Positions 37,036 to 47,900 of a stretch of DNA of 64,000 nucleotides are shown one piece after another. This stretch comes from Phoronis australis (Eukaryota; Phoronida; Phoronidae). The notes beneath the pieces are model-generated. The model was not told the origin of the DNA. It ran no database searches and saw only the letters and a list, made by a program, of their open reading frames with translations. The stretch spans positions 190,624-254,623 of the forward strand of contig NMRA01000310.1 in assembly GCA_002633005.1 (NCBI GenBank), given 5' to 3'. Every line of letters starts with the position of its first letter. Position 1 is the stretch's first letter. Position numbers and translations under genes: made by a program.

Positions 37036-38084
37036 CAGATATCACCTAACCACTTTTTTTACGTTTTTTGGTCAATGTGACGCGTCGCACGCACTTCAGC
37101 GCACAAGCAAAGGGCTTTCTTGTGGGCATATATGATGGCTTCTTTTAGTCAGCTAAACGGCGATAGAGAAACATAAGTTTTATCAGAGTCGGATCTACAG
37201 GGGGTTCAGGGGTTCAACCCCGCCTCGGGACAGGATCAAAAATAAAAATTGAACGACATCAGCTACTAAAAACCACAACAATTCTTACACGGCAGGGGGG
37301 AAACCCCCTCCCAACCTTCCTTCCGCTCGGATTCGCTCGAATCCTAAGTTCTCCTCCCCTTACTGAAACGTAGTTCTGCCACTGAATTTATAATGAGGCA
37401 CGCGCGCTACTGACCAGAACCAATTATGCCGTTTGGCCTATATTTGAACTTACAATCCTATAAATCACGATAACTGTGACAGTGGGAATGTTTCAACAAC
37501 AGGTCCTGATTGTCATCAAAGGCCAGTAGTAGCGTACAGTGACGGCGCCGCATTTCACAGTCAAACCATCTGTGACCTGTGGAAATATGAAATGAAGCAC
37601 AAGTGCATTGGTGTAAGGTCATGGTCATACGCCGGGGTTGAGTTTCCCAAACCAGTCACGCATAGTTTGCTGACCCTTAGACTGGGTGCGCCCTGACGTT
37701 GAACAGTCCTATCAAAACAATAAGGGGTGGAGTCGAAAACAATAGTACTTGTCACAACAGTCTTAATAGTGAAGAGGGAATTTTCGATTTTCGCTCCAAC
37801 TTCAAACAATTACTGAATAATTTTGGGCGTTTATTAGTTAGCACATCACTCTTGATTAACAGTTGATACAATTGTTCTGAGACATTAGAAATCATCGGAA
37901 TTTTTTAGAGTTTTTATACTTTTGCGCAATGTTTTTTAAAAAAATAGGGGAATTTAAGATGAACTAAGCCTTAAGCCACATCCCAAGAAACAGGCCCAGG
38001 CTCTTCAAAGTTTAGTAAAAAACCAGAGATCTAAAATGACGCAGGGTAAATTTCGGACGTTAGTACAGTCATGGACTTAGCTGC

Positions 38085-38150
38085 GCGCATACACAGTAAC
38101 GCATGCGCGCATACACAGTAACGCATGCTCGTGTACACAGTAACGCATGC
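38085..38150 (+). repeat. 22-bp tandem repeat, three units
   Basis: gcgcatacacagtaacgcatgc is repeated three times (third unit begins tcgtgtac), followed by a partial gcgcac. The junctions are alternating purine-pyrimidine. Confidence 0.75.
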
Positions 38151-38159
38151 GCGCACCAC

Positions 38160-38285
38160 ATTTTTAGCATTTTTGGAGGGAATACACTTATTGAAGTTAG
38201 TAGATTTGACCAAAGCTATGAAACAATAAAACACATCGTTTTTTTATTTTATCACAAGTCGTCAATTCTTGCCGTTGTCGACCCG
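38160..38285 (+). repeat. Interspersed repeat family C, copy 6
   Basis: cacttattgaagttagtaga, gaccaaagctatgaaaca and gtcaattcttgccgttgtcg are the shared cores. It abuts a 22-bp tandem repeat. Confidence 0.5.
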
Positions 38286-38891
38286 TGACTTAAGCAGTTG
38301 AATACGCTTATACTCAACCACTCTACTATATGGTTTAGCATTGCCAGAAGAGCGCTGGTTTTCGACCGCCGCAGTTCTGTGTTCGATGCCGCGTTACGTC
38401 TGATCTCAGCTCTTTACTGTCTTTGCTGTTTGTACAGAATGCTAACACAACAACCGTGTTAATTTATTTGCACAAAATGGTTGTTTCGTAGTTTTGTTAC
38501 AAATAGTAGCTATACTCACCAGTTACGCCGACGAGGTCGTTACACACATGGTCTCGTCCAATGGGTTTATCCGAATGACAAAATATTAAATGAAAATTGC
38601 TTTTGAGAAACTGTGTAATGTACTCTAGCCATTCTAGCCTGTTTACGGAATTTAACCTTATCAGACCAGTTTTTGAGCTTCTCAAATCTGCCTGGTTTTC
38701 CCTTCAGTCAGTGAAATTGTGTGTGTGAATGTATGAGATGAAAATCAATAGTTGATTGCATTGTCGTGTTAGTGTGGTAAAAATAAATGCGTTTAAAAAA
38801 TCCGTAAAACCCCTCATGGCGCATTCACGGAAATTGCCAGTAGAAGTGTTAAATCATGAAAATTCCTTGTCTTTTTAGAACACTGAAAGTC

Positions 38892-38933
38892 ATGGAGATG
38901 GTTCACTACGTCATACTTTTGCTTAGTCTTCCG
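38892..38933 (+). CDS. ZP-like gene exon 1: signal peptide start
   Basis: Fourteen codons from ATG, MEMVHYVILLLSLP, ending in phase 0 at CCG|gtaagt. The second ATG, two codons later, could also serve as start. Confidence 0.7.
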
Positions 38934-41900
38934 GTAAGTGTACAACCTTTGATAATGATGGTGGTAAGACGGCCAGGAACCGTTCGAAGCTCATTATAAT
39001 TTCAGTCTGATACTCAGGGTCGCATTAGACTAGTTCGGTCAAGGACCACTTGAGTCTAATAGCTCCTGGTTTGCGATTGGTCTTAAACAGACCTCAGATA
39101 ACCTAGCAACGAAAGCTGGCCACCTGTCGTCTTTTCCCACCTCGTCGTGTTATTTGTTTAGAGTCGTTATACTATATTTCAATTTCGACCTAAGGCATTT
39201 AAAAATGACTTAGACCGGATATAGCACCCATGGCGGGTTCTAGGCTGGTCTCCAATAGGTTTTGCATATGTTCCTATCTCAATGAATTAATTACTAAAAA
39301 CACATATCTTTTCATGTAAACCTTAGTTCTTTTCGATCTCACACAAGGCACGAGTTGTTCATGAGGAAAAAAATACTGTTATGTCTATGGAGCATGAGAA
39401 AAGAATTCCAGCTCGTCATCTGATGATCTGGTGAATTTAATATTCTTTATTCATCAAATGTAAAGGTTACCACGAAAATCGAGCTAGGGACATCAGTCAT
39501 AAATACAATTTATGTCAGGTATAAATCAATCAATGAGAATTCACCATTCTTCTATCAATGTGTGACATAATTACCAGAGTAAGGTCAGTCAGTGGTGGAT
39601 ATTGCGGCAAAATTTCTCCAATTCGGAAGCGAAAATTAATTAATGCTCAATGCTGGAGTTTGTACTAAATTTTAGAAATAGGCGGTCCCAAATTCAAACA
39701 CCAGAAATACAGTAAAATTAATTGCCAAGTTTATATTTCAGACTCTAGTGATACAAAACGCAAAAATCGCACATTTCCTAATTTTCAGAATCAAGAAAGT
39801 TCAATTTCTGCTGGAATATCAGTGTCCCAAATTTTAGACACTGTCCCAACTTGGAGAAATTTACCGTAATCTGCTTAATGCTAGACATCATGATAAATGG
39901 AACATACCACAACAATGAATTACGCATGATTATAATGATTATATTGCTCAGGCATATTTCTCGCTTCTTCACGTGCATATTCAACCTTTAGGCACACATT
40001 ATTTACGTTTGTGTTGCGTTCGACAAGCGATAAGCGACTGTTTTCCGTCTTCATTTTCAGATGACTGCCACTGCTTTAACAGGTAAGTTTCCTATTTCTC
40101 TATGACGTTTTGGACCCAGTGTGACTGCATGTCTATTCTTATTTCCGGGTCCAAATTGCGTCATCTACTGCCATGACACGTCATCACTAAACATCCGACT
40201 TGCTGTTTCGAGGAAATGTTGTGCCGAGTAACAAGACAAGAGAATCTGGAATTAATAGCGAATTATTTATTTACTTTGACATGAATGAATTTGAATCGTT
40301 TGACCCTTTATGTTGTCGATTATGAAAACTGAAACTTTCATAACAATGAAGTGAAAAGCACCACAACAGCCCCGTAACGATGAAGGTCCTAGCAAAAAAT
40401 AATCATTAAAACTGCATTTAATGGGACATGATACGTTTTATGGCCGAAAAATGCATTTTTGGAATTACTGTTATTGTCATTGCAGGACGTAAATGACTTA
40501 TTGAAGTAGCTTTGACCAGCGCTACAAAATGGCAAAATCCGTTGTGGTTTATACTACTTAAGGCCTGTTCACACGTAGCGATTTGTCTGCATCGCGTAAT
40601 TGCAGGAAGGTGCAATTGCGTTGCAGTTGGACTACTTCCCAAGCATGGACAGGCTTTTGAAGTTGCAGTAACACAATTGCAGCTCGTCGCTCAACCGTCG
40701 AGAGGAGTCTACAACTGCAAAGGAGTGTTCACAGTTAGCGACGAGTCGTCGCTCGAAGACTCCGCTGCAGACAAGAAATCGCTAAGTGTGGACTGCAGGC
40801 CACAGATCTGAAGTTGGTCTAAAATTGTTCCTTCAGGCACATTAAAGGCAATTTCTGGGCTCGGAGCAGGCAATTCGTTATTGCTTGAGATCACTGCGGC
40901 TTTGTAAGTCAGCTTGTCACAAGGGATCATATTGCCGTGCACGGTCTCACGCGGTAACGATCAGACTGTTCTTTCTTATCCCAGAATGCACTTCTCATTT
41001 GAGTAAGAAGCAAGTTGAGGCCAGATTAACTGTTGCAAAAGTTAGTATTCTTATGTAACGAAGGTACTTTAAAATTGAATGTTTTCTACAATAAAACATT
41101 GTCATCCGCAGTTAAAAGGGTAGGTGTATACAAATGTCTTTCATGCAGACTGACAAAATGACTCAAAACTTTGTCTTTCAGTCACCGCCGAATGTGTGTC
41201 ACAAAACGCCATAAAGTTCGAGGTACAAAGAGCAGCAACTGGGGAGAGCTATGTACAAGCCGCTATCTATGACTCCATAAACACGACGACCGCCGCCGCA
41301 CAGACGGCTTGCTATGTCGACATCAGCGACGGAACAAAGAAATCCCTTTCAGCAGCCTTTGGAACATGTGAAACGCCGGTAAGACTTGTCGTTCACTTGA
41401 TCTAAAAAGTGTTAAGAGTGTACCACCAGCAAAGACATGGTCTCGTTAACTGCGAGCAATCGATCAGTAATCGATTTTCAAAATGATTCTTATCTATATT
41501 TTCTTTAGATTACATGGGTGTTGAAATCGTGCATGTTTATATTTTGTTATTCGTCGATGTTTCGTAAAAAAACGCCCCCAACTTTAAAAAGGCTTGGGGC
41601 GCAAAAGCTCGTCAAAATGTACTTTAAACAATTTCTGAGGAAAGTACCATCTCGCAACGTGTACTACAGAGTCATTCACTTTCCCTGGATTACATTTGTT
41701 TTAGGCCATAACAGAAGCACGAACTTTAAAATCAGTGCGTAACTAAATAACGACATAATTATCCAATGTTTCTGTTTAATACTTTAAACCATTCTCAAGG
41801 AAACAGTTCACATACGAAACAGGCGAAACGTTGGATAATTATGTCGGTATTTATTTAATCGTTAATTTTAAAGTTCACTTTTCCTTGTGAGGACATTTCC

Positions 41901-44900
41901 AAAGAAAATAACAAAATTTACGATTTTTGAAATACGGGAGATGGAAAAATCTGTTGTCACCACAGAATTTATAATCTCATTCCCATTTATGATAAATACT
42001 CACAGTCATTCGACAAATGGCTGACTGATAAGATTGATATTGACGGCAAACTACCATGTGTGATCGGACCCCGAAACTGAGGTCGGCATCACAGTATGAG
42101 GCATGCCACTAAAGCAAGAGAGGAGGCAGTGCGGCCTGGTTGATAAGTGCCCGCTTTCTTTACTCGAGGTCGTGGGTTCGAGTCCCACCAGGTCACACTG
42201 CTAAACCCGTGAGCCAGGTTTCTAGCTCCTCAGCTCGGTTTTAACCATATATTAATAAAGCATAAAAATATTTCCAGGTGATCAGTGCAATGGGCCCACA
42301 TGCGAGGCCTGCGCACGTCTGGTACAACGTGTATCAGACCGCCTGCAATTATTTTTTATTTAAAACAAGCAATTAAAAAAATAATTCCAAGTGCATTTTA
42401 TAATATCGTTGAATACTACGATACCTTTATAACTAATTTTAGCCAATGTAGGACTTACATCAATTACCTCTTAATCGGACTGACTTCTGCTTGAAGTTTC
42501 TTTTGTTTTGTTTAAATCAAAGTTTAAAAGTCACATTTTCCATATAAGAGATTTTTGATACGTCTATGTCTTGCCATACCAAATAAGGAAAATTCGACGA
42601 AGTGACGAGCAATTGATAGATGTTTTTTTCAAATTTCAAACTAAAAGAAAAATGCTTTTCGAAGTTTTCTCAGGGGTAGAAAAATGTCATTCACTTACCT
42701 GTACCGACCAGTTTTTCTGTCTAATCTGATAGTGTTCAAATAAATAGCTAAGAAAAATGAAGACATTGTCTTAATTCTTAATACAGTGTAAATACTTAAA
42801 ATGTGCGAATATGTCTAAAGAGCCTTTGTCCAACGCGGGAATAGTAAGAAGCAGGCCATATACTGCTGCAGTCAATGTTNNNNNNNNNNNNAGCGCCACC
42901 TGCAAATACGATGCAAATGGTAATCCAGTCATGACGGCTGCTGTATCTCTGACGTCAAATTCGTAAGTCAAAACGTAGACGCACAGTGTGGTCAAACGCA
43001 GTGGCGGATTTAGAGGGGGGCCAAGGGGGCCATTGCCCCCCCTAAAATTCTCCCAGTGGCAGTTGGGGGCTGCGAATGTTTGACGGGCAAAATCCTGGCT
43101 AATACTCTGCTGTGGCCCCCCTAACTCAAAATCCTGGATCCGCCCCTGAAACGCAATATGAAGTGCCAAAGGGTTCTAAAACGAATACCCTCTGTGCGTT
43201 CAGTGTGTTTCAGCGCGCGCTTTTGCTTAATCAATGCGTAGCACATGTATTAGTAATTCAACCAACAGAGATGGTTCTGTAACAAAAAGCCTTTCTGTGC
43301 TTATTCAATGCGCAGAATCAGTTTATATTGTCCAATCAAATCCATGCTCTAAAATCTCCAAATGGCGTGAAGACTTTCTGCAAGCGTGCGAAGCCAGTTT
43401 CGAAGATTGTTCAATTGAGTAAGTAAATGGTGAATCCTTCAACTTTGTACTGATGGTAAATTTGTTTGTGATTAGACATAACGAATAAATAATTCCGCGC
43501 GTTGAAGAAGCAGTTCTACGCGTTGATCAAGCAACTGTGCGCGATGAATAGCAGCAAAAAGATAATCGTTTAGAAGCGATTCAATGCTTCGAAAAAAATA
43601 ACAATTTTAGTGTGTTGATTAAGCAAGAGTGTGCTTTGAATAAGCACATTTCGCCGCGCAGAAATGTACTCTTTTACGAACCCTTTGGTAAGTCATAACG
43701 TAACTGCTAGTAATCATAATTGTAAGAGCGAATACAGACCTTTAGAGCATTCAGTCATTAACGTCGACATCCCGTGTATTGGCAAAAAGTCTACAACCGC
43801 AGATCGTGTTGAGTTTGGTTAAGGGAGGGATTTTGAGCGCGGTGTAAAGGAGGCTTTTTTGGATCTCGGCTAAAAATACCATCCAGAATCAGTGTGATGC
43901 ATCCCGGCGTTCGATATGGGGGGCTCGAATTCCCGACGTTGTGGACCATTTGCTAACCGGCAAAAGGGCGGGAGGACTAAAAAAAAACAGAGCACCTCTT
44001 TGAATTGCGTGTTTGCCCTTATTTAGTGGGCTTTTGTCCCATTTTCTCGGACCTTTTGTCTCTCGGGGGCTGACCTTTTTACCCACTTTGCCAATTGGGG
44101 GGGGCTCTTTCGAGACCCCCGAGCCCCCTGGGTGCGCGCATGTGATGGAGCGATAGTCAAACCAGTCTGAAATCTGGCAGAGGGCATTTCACTCACCACC
44201 CAATACATGTCGCGCCAGCACAGTTTCACACAAAAGGTGCTACATCAGACCGCTGATAGACCATTTCCTCAGTGTAGAAGGGGAGAGTTGTGATACCCGC
44301 AACATAAAGTTTTAACTGCGTACGTCCGGTTGAAATGTTCATAATTAGTGATATAACTCTCGACGTCACTGCTAATATTGATTAACTGCATTAGTTTTTA
44401 CCGTATGCTTTTTGACACATTTCAGAGTTGGAGGAACCCCAACTGACGTACCGGCCTCGCTTACAATCACCACGACAGCCGTAGATGCCGCTGGTGTGGC
44501 GGTCAGTGCCTGTACTGTAGGGGGCACTCCAAGCAATTTCTATCTGCTGTCGTCAGCTACTAAGGCCGGCTCCGGTAAAAATATCCCATTTACTTCTTTT
44601 CCGTTTCGAGTCCTCTAGCTCGATCCATATTCATTTTATTGTATTAATCTTCTTCACGGTCTATCTCTTTGTTCTTGTTCTTGTCTGTTCTTCTCTTCTG
44701 AATCCTTGTTCTCCTTTTTCGCCATCCTCAATTCCTTCTTCTTATTCTGTCCTTGTTCTATACGTATTAAAATTTCTTACCGTTATACTAACATCTGTGT
44801 GCTGTTCCTGGTCATAGGCTGTCATAAGTCACGTGACATCAGTAACTGGATTCTGTAACTTTAATATGCTCATCAGTTCTACGTTCCGTAGACGCGAAAA

Positions 44901-47900
44901 GCTCGCGAAAACACAAGATCACGCAAGATTTCACAAGATATTGCCATGTATGGGAAGCAACGCCTACCGAAACCCTCCCAGATTAGCAACACCAGGGTTG
45001 ACATATAGCTTGCACTTATGTAACGTAATCATTAAGCCGTCGGCGACCAATGACCTTATTGGCTGCCATTTTGTCAGTACGGACTAATAAGCTTCCGAGT
45101 ATACTTGGAAACACTTGCTTTTCACTCGCGTAATTTTGCGAAGTTTTGTGAGATCTTGCTTTTTTCTCAAGGAACAAGGTCAACGGAACGCTCTCCTACT
45201 TTACTGTTTATGTCGTTGGTGGGTCTGAACATGATATCAGAAGCAGCTCACTGACGTACATGTATAGCGTTACTCACAGCGTGAGTGTATGAACCATGCA
45301 GAAAAAATATCGCACCCATGCCCAGTTGTGACTGGCTATTTTGGTTGAACATGGAAAAATGTCGAACTTGCAAAGAGAGCGAAATAAAAAACGCAGAACC
45401 ATTTAGCAAGCCATAGAAAACATTCAGACATCGTTTGTCACGTGCCAACGCATGAACAATCTATTTGGGTATTTCCACCATCGACATTTTCTAGAGCTTC
45501 TTCATTCAACACGTGACTCGGGTGTCTGGGAATAACGACACCTGTGGACGAATTATATGTTCTTCTTTGATGTCGAATGATACTGAATTTTAAATTGGTA
45601 AGGTCTGTCAGTTGACCGACTCGAAAGCCGTAACATTTTTGTTCCTCGTTACAGTTGAGGGAATCTACATGGTATCCATGAGTTATATGAATTTTGCTCA
45701 GGCCGAACAAACTTTCATGACTGGCGGGTGAGTCCACAGAAATTGTACGAAATTAAATGACGTTTCCTCTCTACCTTGGTCCTAAAAGTTTAAGAGATTG
45801 ATTAAACTGATTTAGACCATTAACTGCTGCAAACTTGGTTTGAACGTGTTCCTTACTGAGAGTACAGTTCGTAGCTACTGCTCGGGGTCGTGCTTGGCGA
45901 ATAAAATGACTCGCCGTGACAAGTCAAGTTGTAGAACCTGGGTAGAGTTTAGTAACGCTATGCCCTCTCTAGGACCACGCTAGGACCGCTCTAGAAAAAC
46001 CACACTTCGCGAGATTGCGTGAGATATTGCCGTTTATTTCATAGGCCTATGAGAACTCGTGATTTTGGCTAGATTTTCAAGCCGCCAGACCGCGGCTACT
46101 GAACGCTACCTTGGTCTCAGGTAATAACGAACGGTCAGTTTTGTCCAAGCCCTGGAATGACATGAATGATTCTAGATCAATTTCATGAAGGCTGTCTGAA
46201 TCAAAAGTTGTTTTGTGACAGAGCGAGGGTTTATAACCCTTAAGTCTGACCAATTGGTCTCGACGTTTCCTTTACAGATATAGCAATTGGTTTCTACCCT
46301 CAATGCATTTGGAGGTCACGTGAGATTGATTTTGATTCCACCTCATTTTGGTAGGGTTGTTCAATCCTGTCTACCTGAGATAGCTTTTATGTGCCAACGC
46401 AATGATGATCTGTTTGGGTATGAAAAATATCTTCTATTCTGGGAAAATAGGTTGGTCACTGTCTCTCGATGACATGGTAAACATAGCGAAATCACTTACT
46501 GGGAGACTAAAATTGACAGGTGGTAGCAGACGTGTCAGCCTGGTCCGCCAGGCCATTGTCGGTGGCTGGAGTATCTGGTATGGGAAGATTTGAGACCTAT
46601 TTTGTGTAGTTAGGTACCCAGGAGTAGAACTTGCGTATTAGGCATAGCAGCGAGTAACGAGGAAACGTCATTTTAAATTGTATAATCCACGGCAAATTAA
46701 TCATTAGAATGTACGGTAGCTTGTTTTATAGTTGGCCACTTTTTGTATCCGGCGACGACCACGCCCTGTTGAGAGTGACGTGGTGACGCTTCGGTATAAA
46801 AGTAAATTACCCAAGAAATATCTGAAAATACGAAATGAAATGTTCAATTATATGGAACATGAGTACAGGATGGAGAGATGTGTTAAGAAAATTTTTCTGA
46901 CTAATGAACAATGCTAGCAGAACACCAGTTGACACCCACCAGTACTTCCGGAATGTCCGCGAACTGTAGGGTAGAGCGCACGTGGCAACATCAACAAAAA
47001 CTGCCATGATGACTATGCAATACACAATAGATGACACTGTGTTGCGTTTGCTTCTAGATGCACTACGGCTGGTCACGTATTCATTGGGGAAAATGTTGGC
47101 TCAAAGCCGTTCGTGGACGCCCCACCCGACCCAACCAAGGTGAAGGCACGCATCTCTCAACCTATTCAATGCTTCAGGCCGCACAACGTGGGAACTTTGA
47201 CGTTCAAACTGCAGGTCGGCGTGTGCACAGTAACGACGGACGCGAGATGTGCCACGAAGGTAAGAGACACGGTACCGTAGGTTGCCGACTTCCAAAAACG
47301 CCAGATGATGGAGATAGTCTATACCTTTATTTTGAATTCTGGAGTGTGGTATACTGCAGACACTAGACTTATCGACTTTCGTAAACCTATGGTTTACATA
47401 GCGATCTGATCATACAAGCCATTTCCCGTGAATAATTTGGAAATACGGCGTATAGGCTTTGACGTCATTAAAGTTAGGCTATAACTTTTTGGTAGAATGC
47501 TCACGTTTTTTGTTTTTGTTGAAACTGCAACGACTGACTTACAAAACAGCTAAGGCATAACAAACGCATTTGCTCTGCACTATTTTGGAGGCCTTTCATC
47601 GAGGTTGTAATTTTCTACGATGATAAATACAGGGGGTAAAGTCAACGTTTTTCCCAACGTTGAAAAATTGTCTTCCCGGAGTAATGGTTTGCCCACAGTA
47701 GGACTGCAATTATTGAAAGGTCTCATTTTTGTCTCCAGGTTAGATAGGTATAATGTTATTTCTGGTATCTACTTGGTTTAGCATCTAAAAAAAAGTTATG
47801 AACAGGGCTGCGTTCCAAAGGCGCAAAAATCGCGAAAACGCGAAGGCCGTGATCACACGTACTATTAGCTTTTCACCCGAGTTTCTTTTGTCTATTACGA

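Larger units (their letters stand above)
32468..38891. other. Intergenic, repeat-rich
   Basis: Contains family B copy 1, family C copies 5 and 6, the A/B composite at 36367, a partial family E and a 22-bp tandem repeat. No host gene recognised. Confidence 0.5.

Noticed and set aside
45438-45737. 99-codon reverse open frame
   Set aside because: It overlaps exon 6 of the ZP-like gene on the opposite strand, whose splice phases fit; the reverse frame has no domain.
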